64,000 nucleotides of DNA, from NCBI GenBank assembly GCA_032622095.1, contig CP136063.1, positions 218,443,982 to 218,507,981 on the forward strand, in the 5' to 3' direction. The position numbers were made by a program, and so were the translations under genes. The first letter of the stretch is position 1. Every line of letters begins with the position of its first letter. The stretch is from Siphonodentalium dalli. Its lineage: Eukaryota; Mollusca; Scaphopoda; Gadilida; Siphonodentaliidae. Of this stretch, positions 33,539 to 45,691 are shown in pieces. The notes below the pieces were generated by a model, which worked only from the letters and a program-made list of their open reading frames with translations, was not told where the DNA came from and made no database searches.

Positions 33539-33998
33539 CCCGATAAAACTCCTCTCAATTACTATTTCAATGGCTTCGGGGGTCAAAAATGTTTGATTCG
33601 AGTCGAGGAAGTCACCCATCAGGGCTCAGATTTGTTAGATATCGATTTTAGAAATCTATTATGTTTCATTATCTGGAATACTATCTGGCCCAGAACTCAG
33701 TCAAAATTGCGTTAAAATTACCACTTGATTTTAGAGTTATTCATCCTTGTCTGTTTGAATAGATTTGGAGTACACATCCAGAGCAGATTACGGCAGTTAT
33801 TAGTACTCATCTCGAGAACATAACAGATTTGAAAAATCAATATCTAATAACTCTGAGCTTTGTTTGATGGGTTCCTCGACTCGAATCGGGTGTTTTTTGC
33901 CCCCGAAGCCAAAGAAATAGTAATATAGGACCCTCTGATCGGATTGTTGTTGTTGGAATCTGTTGAGATGGGGGACCCTCTTTACGGGTTGAGTACCT
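33539..33998. mobile_element. TTAA-type MITE, copy B
   Basis: AGGTACTCAACCCG / CGGGTTGAGTACCT ends, flanked by TTAA at 33535-33538 and 33999-34002. It is the reverse orientation of copy A and aligns with it throughout (GGCTTCGGGGGTCAAAAATG, TCGAGTCGAGGAA). Confidence 0.9.
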
Positions 33999-34748
33999 TT
34001 AAGGTTGTTGTTTTTGTTTTTTTTGGATTTAAAATCTTATTAAAATAGGAAAAAAGTTTCATGAAAATAAAACGTCGCTTTACTAAATCATAGATGCTCG
34101 AATGAATCATGCAAAGTGCATCATGCCAGATGTTTTTTTTGTTTGTTTTAAAAAACAAAAACAAAAAAACGACACATTTTTGTATTATATAAAATTGTCT
34201 CATGGATATCATATTCGAATCTTACAAAGTGCAACATGCAAGATGTTTCTTAAGTAAAGAAGGCGTGTTATTATCATATTATATAAAATTGTCACGTTCC
34301 ACCTTAATTTTTGATGCTTAAATGAATCAATACATATGCATTATTGGAATTCTACAAAGCGCATCATGCCAGACGTTTCACAATAAATTGTGTTACTTTT
34401 TTTTTTTTATTATATAAAATTATCTTATGGATGTCATATACCACTTTAGCCCTGTCACATATAGCTCTAATTCAAAACATGTTTTAATTATTGAAATCTC
34501 ACAAAGCGCACCATGCCACACATTTCTTAAGATTGTGCGTGTTAATATAAAATTGTCTCCAGAATGTCATGTGCTGCTTTAAAGCCGGCTGCAAGAACAA
34601 ATGATGAAAAAAGTTGCATGTATTCAATACTGTAATCACACACAGAGCATAATTCCAAACATTTCATATTTCACATTAAAATGGATTTTTTTTTTTTTTA
34701 TCGATGCCATGTGTCAATTAAAACCTGGATTAGATCCAGAATACTGAA

Positions 34749-35228
34749 AGGTACTCAATCCGATAAAACTCCTTTCAATTACTATTTCGATGGCTTCGGG
34801 GGTCAGAAGTGTTTGATTCAGGTCGAGGAGGTCACCCATCAGGGCTCGAATTTGTTGGATGTCGATTTTGGAAATCTATTATTTTTCATTATCGGGAATA
34901 CTTTCTGGCCCAGAACACAGTCAAAATTGCTTTATTATTACCACTTGATTTTAGAGTTATCCATCCTTGTCCGTTTGAATTGTGTTTTGTTGTACACATC
35001 TCGAGCAGGTTACGAAATTGACGGCAATTATTAGTACTCATCTTGAGCAAATAAAACATCTCAGAAATCAATATCTAATAGCTCTGAGCTTTGTTTGATG
35101 GGTTCCTCGACTCGGGTCGGATGCTTTTTGCCCCCGGAGCCAAAGAGATAGTAATATAGGACCCTCTGATCGGGTTGTTGTTGTTGGAATCTGTTGGGAT
35201 GGGGACCCTCTGTTCGGATTGAGTACCT
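34749..35228. mobile_element. TTAA-type MITE, copy C
   Basis: AGGTACTCAATCCG / CGGATTGAGTACCT ends; right flank TTAA (35229-35232), left flank mutated to TGAA (34745-34748). Same orientation as copy B and about 750 bp downstream of it. Confidence 0.88.
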
Positions 35229-36560
35229 TTAAAACTTATGCAGAACTATAGGATGCTTTAAAATACATGTGTTCTTTAATTAACATGCACGAAATATCTA
35301 AAATATTTCATATTGGCCTACCATCGTACACTCATGAATCACGATGAATAGCATACACTGCCTTATTACCCATGTATATACATATATGCACAAATGAATC
35401 GACAAATATGTCAAATACATGTATACAAATCCCATGATGGGTCACACAATCTTACACATTACTCGAATAGTACACAGACTGTATAGTATACCAGACTTAG
35501 CCTGGATGGTGCTTTACTATAGAAAAATGCCCTACAATATGAGATGTGCCACTTAACTTGGAATGTACGAATGAATTGATACTGATACATGTACCAAAGT
35601 TTTATATTTAATAATGACTTGTGTTTAGACATAATGCCGCATGACCTGTGTTAAACCTAGAACATGTCTCATGAATTGTGTTATTCCTAGAACATGAATG
35701 TAACAATTATTTGACATGAACAAATGTACATACACATACCCCATGGTGTGTCACCAAAAAAGTAAAGAAAAAAAAAATATTTTTTTGTTTTTGTTTTTTT
35801 TGGTGACACATATAATGAGATGTGTCACATTAGTAACAATAAATATAGGAATCAATTGGCATATACATGTAAGTCTACAAATCCCATGATTTATATAATA
35901 GATGAAATGTCTCATGAATTGTCAAAAAATCCAAAATGGCATAATTATGCCGCCTTTAATACTAGAACTAGATGTATATACAAATTATTATATCTAATTA
36001 GGGATACACAAATGTACATGTATACATATCATATGATGTTTCACCAAATGTTTTTTATTTACAGATTCTTTATTAGGATGGTGCTTTATTTATGCAAATG
36101 TCTCATAAATGGCATGTGCCGATTTAACCTTGGATGTATGATTCAACTTTGGGTGTATGATTTAACTTTGGATGTATGAATAAATTAACATATGCATACA
36201 TGTATAAAAATCCCATGATGGGTCACCAATTACTTTTAGTAATACCAGAACTGAACACATTGCTTAGATTATAGAAAACTGTTGCATGAAGGGTACAATT
36301 TTGTCACCTTTCTAGTAATTACCCTTAAACATGTGATTTGATCAACACATACATGCATACAATTACAAATCCCATGATGGGTTACCAAAATTGGTGCATC
36401 ACTTTACTGGAATAACAATTAACCCACTATGCCAAACTTACTTATTTTTTTTATAATGCTCCTTTAACATGGACACAATTTTCATAAATGGCATGCCCAT
36501 GTTTAACCCTAATGTACAAAATGATCAACATATATCCATGATTACATACAGGCGTACAAT

Positions 36561-37265
36561 ACATGTACATGCATACACCCTTGTATTTACTGGAATTATG
36601 ATACCAGTATTAGTATAGGCCTACTTATCTTTACTCATGACTCTGTTGTATTTTTGTATACAGTATTTGATTTTAATATGACAAAATGTCAAAGCAGAAG
36701 ATATGCATTCATGTACACAGGTGTGTAAACATACACAACTTCTGACAGGCTATACAGATATATTTAGTATTAAATATTTAGTATTAATTATTAATACTTA
36801 CATTCACATAATGGTCGCCTACATATTCATTGCATTTGATCCTAAAGAGACATGACCAAATCCATTCACCGCCTTCGGGAATGATGTGTGCTAGCCTACA
36901 GCATACTGTGTCTATGGGTTAATCGTCTGCACTGGAGCCACCACGTGTTTAGTCGAATCCATCCAAATAGAATCGAAGACACCATAAAACTGTTGTGCAA
37001 CAATTGCCTGACATTTCCACAAACCGTTTGAATGTATGTAAAATCCGAATAACTTTTATAAGAAACAGGAATAGCTTAAATGTGATGTTTTCAAGTTTCT
37101 TGCACACGAGACGACTCCGATATTTCACGAATCCATGTCATCAAACTGACCTTGACATTTATTATTATTAAATTAGGTCATGTTGTGACAGTACAGTCAG
37201 GTCCGAAACATTCCGATCGCAATAAAGTCAACTTCATCAAGACGAATTAATTCATGAATTTAGAC
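36561..37265. other. intronic sequence without features
   Basis: No gene or clear repeat. TTTAGTATTAA iterations near 36770-36800 are the only pattern. Confidence 0.45.
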
Positions 37266-37272
37266 ACAGTTA

Positions 37273-37397
37273 CTGGACATAGGTCCCGGAGGTAGGGTTT
37301 TGTCGGGATTATAGATCGGTATCCATATAAAGCCTTCTTTATAGGGATACCGATTTGTAGGCTCGATGAGGCCTTGTGTTTGGGACTTTGTGTCCAG
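37273..37397. mobile_element. 125-bp palindromic MITE, TA duplication
   Basis: Ends CTGGACATAGGTCCC and GGGACTTTGTGTCCAG are inverted, with TA outside (37271-37272, 37398-37399). The centre folds as ATCGGTATCCATATAAAG / CTTTATAGGGATACCGAT. This is a Tc1/mariner-type signature. Confidence 0.75.
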
Positions 37398-37925
37398 TAG
37401 ATTTCTTTTAAAAACAAATTATACTTTGTCAAATACAACCAGAAGTCGGTGTACCATTTATACACGTATATGCAATCATTTATGAATCTTCAAAGTTTTA
37501 TTAATTATAGGTTCTTGTTCATGTATTTTCAACATACTATTGGCATACACTCATACATTTAGCCACATAGGTCTATATACCTACATATATATTATGGAGT
37601 TATCTATTTCAACTATGACGTAAGTCCTCGTTGTGGGTCAATTAGATAGCCTACACGTCAAATCACAGATATGCGATTTTTGGCAATACTTTCATGAGAA
37701 AATAACAAGCGGAATTTGAAATGTTCATTGACCGTCGATTGACACGCATTCGAGGACTTACCAGAAACACATACCCGCCGAATACAAAACATTATTGAAA
37801 TAATATGTATTTCATATTACGGTTAGCTCTAGTAACAATGCACGGACTATACATATTCATGCTTACATCTTTAATTCATTCTGAAGCGGAGGGCATACAT
37901 TTCATTCATTCCATTATAGGAACTC

Positions 37926-38863
37926 ATGGCTACACCTAACGTAAATTTGAGTGAGGTTCGGGATTCTGATGAATATAACTTTACAATGAAATGGAACGAA
38001 GCGGAACAGGAAAATGACGATAATTTAAATTCTGCTATTAATACCTGCAATGAATGTGGATACATCTCACCATCAGACACTATAGATCAATCAAATAAAA
38101 AAACAAATTTTTCAATATTCAGCCTCAACTGTCGAAGCATCAATGCAAATTTCGATTCTTTGTGTAATCTCCTATGCGATTTAAAGTCGAATAATAATTC
38201 ATTCGACGTTATTGCTTTAACTGAAACATTTAAAATAAGACAAGCATCGCACTTTCAGATACCGGGATATCACCCTATGGAATTCAAGTGCAGAGCTGAC
38301 GACGATGATGGCAGAGGTGGTGTATGCCTTTACATAAAAGATTCCATTGACTAAAAAATCGACCCGACCTTAGTGAATTTATTCCACACGTAATAGAAAC
38401 AATATTCGTGGAAATTAACCCAGGAAAAAATGACTCTCGGATAATCGGCTGCGTTTACAGACCAAATACCGCACCAAAGGCCAACATTGATCAATTTTTG
38501 AAAAAATTCGACGATATTTTAGAAAAAATTTGTAACCACAAATCATATATATCAGGAGACTTTAATATTGACCTACTCAATTTCAACTCGCATACAAAAA
38601 CGAATGATTTCATAAATAACATTTTCACAAGAGGATTCGTGCCAATGATTACTAAACCTACCCGAATGACTGATCATTCAGCAACTCTCATCGATAATAT
38701 ATATACCAATAACCTACAAGGCGACTGTAAATCTGGCATAATCACATGCGATGTTTCCGATCACTTCGGCATATTTTATTCAGAATCTAACCAAAAGAGA
38801 CAAAACAGCACCAATAATAACGAAGCAACCACTAATCAAAGAAGTTTTAGTCCTGATAACATA
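37926..38863 (+). pseudogene. ORF2 endonuclease domain (APE-like)
   Basis: 37926-38354 begins with a 60-residue leader, then SIFSLNCRSINANF (catalytic Asn), VIALTETF (catalytic Glu) and GGVCLYIKDS. A one-base shift near 38353 moves the reading to the frame of 38408-38863, with VYRPN, SGDFNIDLL, ITKPTRMTDHSATLIDNIYT and VSDHFGIFY (Asp-His). These are the AP-endonuclease motifs that nick the target for priming. The frame runs into the inserted element and stops at 38878. Confidence 0.85.
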
Positions 38864-39587
38864 CACTGTAAAATTTAATAACGTTATAACTACGGTAATG
38901 CACCGTCAACTTAGTTGCCAGTACAATCCCTGTCGAAATAACAGTATACCGTTGATACATTGTACTGTTGAAGTAAACGGTAGGATACTGTTGAAATAAC
39001 AGTATACCGTTGATACATTGTACTGTTGGAATACACGGTAGGATACTGTTGAAATAACAGTACAAAGTAGTAATATAGCTGACTAGAAGATCCAACAAAA
39101 ATAATTACTTTGATTCGTTTATTAGTAGATAAACTAGCGAAAATGTGAAAAGTGATCCGTTATAACTAATACTTATAGAGTGAATGACTGCAGTGCAAAC
39201 CAATTTTACTAGGTGACCTATTTTCGCGGTCGCTATTAAAACATCGCAAGTGGTTAAATAGGGCTTGTTTACACTTTCTTTAGCCCGTTCGGTAGACCGT
39301 TAGTGCTATTTAAACGGCTTGGAACCTGTCCCAAGCTGTTGAAACATATTAAAAAGTAGGCCTACTAAATTATAAAACAAATCTCCCGCGAATGACGGAG
39401 ACAGACACTGAGACATCAATTAATGGCGAATTTACCCGAGATGCATTGCGAATCTCACAAGGGAGGTGATCCTATCCATACCTCGTGTTTGTGCAACGGT
39501 ACTTGGCCGTCAAAACTAGCAACGGTATAATACCGTAGGCAAACCAACGGTATCATATTGTTAAACCAACAGTGACAAAATACAGTG
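38864..39587. mobile_element. 724-bp TIR element inserted in the ORF2
   Basis: It begins CACTGTAAAATTT and ends ACAAAATACAGTG, short inverted ends. The ORF2 reading is lost exactly between them and resumes as IIFKNLFKSC at about 39590. An about 64-bp unit (AATAACAGTATACCGTTGAT, TGTACTGTTG, ACGGTAGGATACTGTTG) is repeated at 38930-39065, and ACGGTAT/ATACCGT motifs recur near 39520-39560. The flanking 8-mers are not identical, so the target duplication is unresolved. Confidence 0.68.
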
Positions 39588-39589
39588 AA

Positions 39590-41787
39590 TTATATTCAAA
39601 AATCTTTTTAAATCGTGTACCTTTGACTCCGTCACATCTTGTAGAAGTGTCGACCAAGCATATGAAATCTTCTTAGATATCTATATGAATGCATATGAAC
39701 TAGCTTTCCCTATCAAAAGCCGACATATACCCAAAAAATTCATAAAACGCAATCCTTGGATGACATCCGGATTGATTAAGTCAAGTATTGTTAAGAACCA
39801 GCTATATCTACGCAAATTAAATAAACCCACGGAAACGAACGTAAATAAATATTTGAGTTATCGTACCTTATATAATAAACTAATCAGAAAGAGTAAAAAT
39901 ATATACTATACAAATATTCTAGAAGTAAATAAAAATAACTTAAAGAAAACATGGGAAATACTTAAGGGTGCATTGAAGATGAATGGAAACACAAATAATA
40001 ACCCCAAGACATTAACCGAAAACGGAATAGAACTTGAAAATTCCAAACTCATATCGGAAAAGTTCAATGACTTTTTCTCAAAAATTGGGCGGGAAACTAG
40101 CCAACTCAATGAACATGAAAATGACTCTCATTTTACAGATTTTCTCCATAACCGCAGACCAGACGACATCAATTTCAAAATAATTCCGACCTCTATGCAG
40201 GAAATCATCCTCACATGTTTCTCTATGACAGGGAAAGTATCAAGGGATTTCAATGGTATATCAACTAAACTTATCAAGGAAACAATTGAGGAAATAGCCC
40301 CAGCATTATTGCATATTTTTAACTTGTCCTTAGAGCATGGAATAGTCCCTGACAAAATGAAAATTTCTAAAGTAGTTCCGATCCCAAAAAATAATACCAC
40401 TCATGAAATTTCCAACTACAGACCTATCAGCATTCTTCCAGCTATCTCTAAACTTCTCGAAAAAATAATGCATAAACGATTACTAGACTTCTTAAATGAA
40501 CAAAACATACTTTATAAACACCAATACGGCTTCCGCCCTAATCATTCAACCTTCCATCCTGTATTACACCTCCTCGATCAAGTTGTCTCAAATAATGACA
40601 AAATGACAAGAGATTCCACTTTAGCTCTATTTCTCGACCTCTCAAAAGCATTTGACACGATAAATCACGATATTTTACTTCATAAACTAGATCACTATGG
40701 TATACGAGGCACAGCATACTCATGGTTTCAGAGCTACCTGAAAAATAGAAGGCAATATGTTGAACTCAATGGTATCAAATCTAAATTGACGGAAGTGACG
40801 TGTGGAGTGCCCCAGGGATCAATTCTGGGACCGATAATTTTCTTAATTTACGTTAACGATATGTCAAATTCGACAACAATGGATATCTTATCATACGCGG
40901 ACGATACGACTCTAGTAACTGGTGGAAAAAATGGCATCCTTGTAGAAAGTTATGTGAATAATGAGTTACGCAACATATTTGCTTGGTGCTGTAGCAATAA
41001 GTTAGTGATCAATACTAAAAAAAGCAACTATATGCTGATACACCCAGAGAACAATGATGACAAATGGAACTTTATAAAGGTTTACTTAAATAATACGGAA
41101 CTAAACAAGATAGGAAAACTTGAGCACGAATCCTCCACAAAATTCCTAGGAATCCATATAGATGAAAACCTGACTTTCAAAAAACACGTGTCCTCTGTTT
41201 GTTCAAAAATGGTGAATGCCATATACCACATCAATAAAGTTAAACACTTCTTTCCTGGTAGCGCACTTAAAACATTATATTATGCTCTAATACAAAGCCA
41301 TTTAGTCTACGCTGTTCAAATATGGGGACACGTCCCTGCGGTCCAAAAAATTTTCATGCTTCAAAAACGCGCAATACGAGTTATATGTAATAAGAAATAT
41401 AGAAGCCACACAGAACCTCTCTTTAAAAAAGAAAATATACTCAAAATCTACGACATCCACAAAGTACAAGCGGCTGTTTTCATGCATGATTGGTATCATA
41501 TGCGTTTAATAGAATCATTTACCGACATATTTTCCAAACGGAAAACAGGACCAGCCACCCGACAAAAGCACCCACTATTTAAAAAAAAAACAAGAACATC
41601 TTGGTCCCAACAACTACCATTTCATTCCTTTCCAACCATATGGAACAACTTAGATAACGAATTTACATCATACCAATCCAGACACACATCTAAACGACGT
41701 TTACATGCCGATTGCATTAAAAAATATGCTGCAACAATTAAATGCAACAATCAAAGATGTCCCGACTGTGTAGTAGCTCCTCAATAA
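39590..41787 (+). CDS. ORF2 reverse transcriptase domain, open throughout
   Basis: About 730 codons without a stop (first ATG at 39685). RT motifs in order: SNYRPISILP, YKHQYGFRPNHST, LFLDLSKAFDTINHD (catalytic Asp), GVPQGSILGP, SYADDTTLVT (catalytic Asp pair), SNYMLIHP and KFLGIHIDENLTF. The C-terminal part has SHTEPLFKKENILKI and a final Cys cluster CNNQRCPDC. This enzyme copies element RNA onto nicked DNA. Motif set and C-terminus place it in the Jockey superfamily (CR1/Daphne/Crack-type); exact clade needs a tree. Cut off from its endonuclease by the 724-bp insertion, it cannot be part of an active ORF2. Confidence 0.9.
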
Positions 41788-42118
41788 GTGACTTCCCCTA
41801 TACCGCAATCCTCAACCTCACTCAGTACATTCCTACTCGACTTTCAAGGAACAACCCACTGACAAGAAAGAGACAAACCATCGAGTAACCAATAAACAAT
41901 TTATCTAGACGTATACCCTCCATGTATATAATACAACCATTTTGTGATACATAATTATATAGCCGTGCATTGTACAAGAAATCATGACCGCCTATCATAA
42001 CATCTTTTCATTTTTAAGGGGGTGGCAGTAAGACAGTCTAGCCTGACTATGCCACCCCTCGAATATACAACATAATATTTGTCAAATGTATTATGCAATA
42101 ATATGTGTATATTTAAAT

Positions 42119-42146
42119 AAAATATCCTATCCTATCCTATCCTCCC
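42119..42146 (+). repeat. ATCCT tail repeat of the CR1-like element
   Basis: AAATATCCTATCCTATCCTATCCT marks the 3' end; short 3' microsatellites in place of poly(A) are typical of CR1-like elements. Confidence 0.8.
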
Positions 42147-43880
42147 GTCATTTTCTGAATTGTTGGAAAAATAATGCCAAGAAGACTTTGTCCTTTCTAA
42201 ATAGGTTGAACATTTTGTACCAACATCAATATGGCTTCCGCAAATCTCAATCACTCACTACGCATCCTATGTTACATCTTTTGAAACACGTAACACGTAA
42301 GTCAACACGAGACTCAACGTTAGCCATATTTAGAGACCTCCATAAGGCACTCGATACCGTCTCTCATGAAATACTCCTATATAAAATGCACTTTTTCGGA
42401 ATACATGGTATTGTTCTCAACTGGTTTAGTAGCTACCTGAAAACGAGAAATCAATTTGTTGAATATAGGAATAATGTCTCTACTCACAGGACGATAATGT
42501 TTGGTGTACCCGATAATGTTTTTATTGTAAGCAATTGATATAAACAAATCGACGTCAATGAATAAACTCTGTCATTCGCAGATGATACAACTCTTTATAT
42601 GTCTGATTGCAATATCAAACGACTTAAAAGTACAGCAACTGATATACTTATCAAGGTATATCAGTGATGTTGTAGCAATAAACTGAAATAAAGTATTGAA
42701 TAATGCAAACAACTAAAATAAATCGAATCAAATGAAAATATCATTATATGGAATAGACCTCATACAAGTTGGCAACGGCAATATGGAGAATTCTGTTAAA
42801 TTTTTAGGGGTGAAAGTAGACGAAAACTTTAAAATTTAAAGCACACGTTGAAACAATGTGTTCAAAAATGTCCAAGGCTATATGCCGTTTGAATAGGGTG
42901 AAACATCTAATAACATCTACATGTAAGTCTTTAAAATCGTTGTACTTCGCGTTAATTCACAGTCACTTGCTATATGCAATCCAATGTAGGACAATATATA
43001 AATAGTCACACCGACCCACTTTTTATATCTAAACGCATTTTGAAATTCGATGATTTATATCGTTTGCATATATGCACGATTGGCACTATGATAGGCTACC
43101 AACTCAATTTATTTATTATTTTGAAACGTCACAAAAAAACTAAACCAGACAATATGGTCAATTAATATCACATACTCAGAAAACAGCATTTAGCTCTGAA
43201 CTACCAGTCTTTTCTTTCATCAACATTTAGTCAGACGTCAGTTGTGATGCGAAATATATCCGGAGCAAATCTGCATTCAAAGCTGAAAACTACTAAAAGG
43301 GCTATCTACCATTATCAATTGATAGTAAATTGCGATTACCCCGATATACTGATTGTAGAAACACCAATGCCTCACATGAATTATATGAATGAAAGACCCA
43401 TAGCTTGTTATAAGATATTCGACTCACCTTCATATCCCAGTTGAAGATCTTTTATATCACATGAACAAAACTAGAGCTTCATGCCTTTTAAACAAATCAA
43501 CATCTTTAAAAGAAGCTGAAAATGCATGCAAAAAACATACATGCACGGCTTTGGCCGAGACACTTCACAACCGTATGCGACAGTATTACGCGCTCTGACT
43601 GGCAACGAAGAATATATCCCAGCATCATCTCTCATGCAAGAAAAGAGCTCAGGCATGGACCAGCGACACCACTTTAAATAACTTACATGTTTTTGTATAA
43701 ACGTTGATTATATAATCAAGCCTTGACCACCAAATCTACGCCAGGGGTTGTCAGAAAGACAGTCCTCGAGATTATGACATCCCTTGGTGAAATAATGTTA
43801 TACTCTCCTTGTGTTGTAATTGTTGTAAACATAATTATTTCATTATATTGCCAATAAACGATCAATCAATCAGATGAAAC
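42142..43880 (+). pseudogene. second CR1-like copy, 5'-truncated and decayed
   Basis: It starts within RT motif SNYRPISILP (ILPSFSELL-like coding at 42142), directly abutting the tail of the previous element. It has YQHQYGFRKSQS, STRDSTLAIF, an altered GVP motif, FADDTT at about 42575 and KFLGVKVDEN near 42800. Frequent stops and shifts follow. Its 3' UTR has GGGGTTGTCAGAAAGACAGT at 43742 and ends with CCAATAAACGATCAATCAATCA. Confidence 0.8.
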
Positions 43881-43940
43881 TAAGGATCTCACTCTGAGAT
43901 ACTCTCACGTCGTCTACAGAAACAAGATCATACACAAAAA

Positions 43941-44367
43941 TCAGGCCTGAGGGTATGGAGCCGGACAGTTGCAGTATGAGGTCCCACAGAGGGTGTATTG
44001 AGTGACACTACCCTACACAGCGGGTTAGCATTACTAAATTCACCCACTGGGACATAGTTATGCTTAGGCTCATCTCCTCTGGAAAGTATCTTTATTATCA
44101 AAGTTTTATAGTTTTTTTAAGTTTAATTTCTTAATATCCCCAACTTGGCAGAGGACACAGTTATGCGTCCTATTACAATATTCAATATTCACCATCTATG
44201 AACTTAAATATGAGTCTAGGACTCCCATAGCTGATGAGTCTTAAAGAATGAGGTCCCCAGTGGGTGAATTTAGTGATTTAGCCCGCTGTGTGGGGTAGCT
44301 AGCGTCCCTAAATTCTCCCTCTGTGGACTTCATTCTGCGAATGTCCGGCACTATTTCTCAGGTCTGA
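43941..44367. mobile_element. palindromic MITE, AGAATGAGGTCC family, copy 1
   Basis: Outer ends TCAGGCCTGAG / CTCAGGTCTGA are inverted, followed inside by GCCGGACA, GCAGTATGAGGTCC and CAGAGGGTG and their inverted partners. Each arm is itself palindromic (ACTAAATTCACCC / GGGTGAATTTAGT). It ends 137 bp before exon 2. Relatives lie at 52465, 60362 and 63605. Confidence 0.75.
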
Positions 44368-44504
44368 ACAAAATACGAAAATAAGACAGTGGGTGGTAAG
44401 ATATAAGTACACACGCATTATATAATGACAACGTCAGCAGATTATGTCAATATGTCAATATAGACTTCATATATATATCTTATACATGAACTTTATTTTT
44501 TCAG

Positions 44505-44663
44505 ACAACTTCGTTCGAACGAAATTCGGCTTCGCCATCTTGGATGTTAAAGATATACTATGGACTTTCGACGACGCCGAGAGATTTTGCTTCTCACAGG
44601 GTGGCGAACTCATGAATCCAACACCAGGAGACACTGACATTCAAACTCTGTTTGGCTCTAATG
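44505..44663 (+). CDS. exon 2: start of C-type-lectin-like domain
   Basis: A pyrimidine-rich acceptor (TTTATTTTTTCAG, ending 44504) precedes 159 bases coding KFGFAILDVKDILWTFDDAE, RFCFSQGGELMNP and TLFGSN. The pattern W-x-x-A-E-x-F-C-x-x-x-G-G-x-L is the hallmark first half of C-type lectin-like domains. The donor is AATG before GTACGT. Length is a multiple of three, both borders are phase 1, and the first codon combines with the last base of exon 1 to give Asp in frame. The pairing with exon 1 is plausible, but the 24.2-kb separation leaves room for other exons or a separate gene. Confidence 0.68.
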
Positions 44664-45690
44664 GTACGTTCATACGCTGGCAATATTGCACTGCAAACTG
44701 CCAAAAATGCCAGCTGCAAATGTTGTTTTGTTTTGTTTTGTTGGCTGGCATTTTTGCTGGGTCGTGGCTGGTCGTCAACAATCAACGGTGATATATGATA
44801 ACGGCGTATACCTCTCTGTCGGTGGCCACAACACAAGGCCACTAGCAATAATTGATTGTGTCTGTACCGTCCTTGATACGATCGAATGGGATCGGGGTGT
44901 GTTCTCTATGATTCCCATAGCACTTAATTATACATTTGCACGGATCTCCGTTATATGAGGATATGATGATATGGCGTGATACAAAGAGTACCAAAAGTGA
45001 TGATTCCCGAGTCATAAATGTGGGAGCTATAGGAGAGATGGTGGCAGGACTCACTATGAGTATCCATGCATTGCTTCAAATGTGGTTACTTCAGTGAGCG
45101 TGTACAAGTTCTCAATTGTTATCGAAATGGTCATGTATCGATCGGAATGTCACATTGAGATATAACTCTATTCAGATGAAGCTGGGGTTCGAATACGTGC
45201 CAACACCATCTACCCAGACTGCGATATCGATGTAATTGTAGTGGGTTAAAAGTGACTGCTTGTGTTGTGGTGGTGGGGGCGGGGTCTAACAGTATAGGGA
45301 TAATGCGATGTTAGTCCTTGGCATTGATAAAGCATATATGGGCCTATATAATTATTCATGCCATCTGAATAACAATATATTGTGTGCTTTTGATTAACTT
45401 GTGTTATTAGTTATTTGATTTCTTTGTTTTGTTTAACATAAGCACCATGCCCCCCGTTTTTCTTAACTTATTGTTTTGCTCAACATGAAGACCAACGAGT
45501 TTGTGACTAAAATTATTGGAGTGACAAGTTTGGAGTTTGGGATGATACCCGGGAAGATTTGAATTCGTCGGTTATCTTCGTTGAGCCAAGTGCGGACCCA
45601 CCATCTCCTGTCTATGTGACGTTTGTTGTACTCACATATGAGCAGCATCCCAGCGAGAGAGCTGGCCGTGGCGACATCACATTCCAACAT
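44664..45690. other. intron 2, left part; no features
   Basis: No coding segment with splice borders found. TTTTGTTTTG iterations near 44730 are simple sequence. Confidence 0.45.
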
Positions 45691-45691
45691 G

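Larger units (their letters stand above)
32990..36560 (+). repeat. degenerate satellite-like array, period about 130-165 bp
   Basis: A loosely conserved unit recurs at least a dozen times: (A)TGGCATGTGCCACTTTAA-CCTGGATGTA, then AATCAACACATATGTA, then either GGAATCCTACAAAGCGAATC/ATGCCAGAC (33.0-34.7 kb) or ATACAAATCCCATGATGGGT/CACCAA (35.4-36.4 kb). Two TTAA-type MITEs interrupt it. No coding potential. Confidence 0.65.
37926..42146 (+). mobile_element. nearly full-length CR1-like non-LTR retrotransposon
   Basis: The element has the endonuclease and RT regions in order, a 3' UTR with GGGGGTGGCAGTAAGACAGT, and a terminal ATCCT pentanucleotide repeat (about 42119-42146). The coding region starts at ATG 37926; the 5' UTR limit is not visible. 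It has two lesions: a frameshift near 38353 and a 724-bp insertion at 38864. It lies in the first intron of the PAN/C-lectin gene, same strand. Confidence 0.88.

Noticed and set aside
45463-45690. Minus-strand 75-codon frame next to the 25-bp array
   Set aside because: No recognisable motif and no exon borders.
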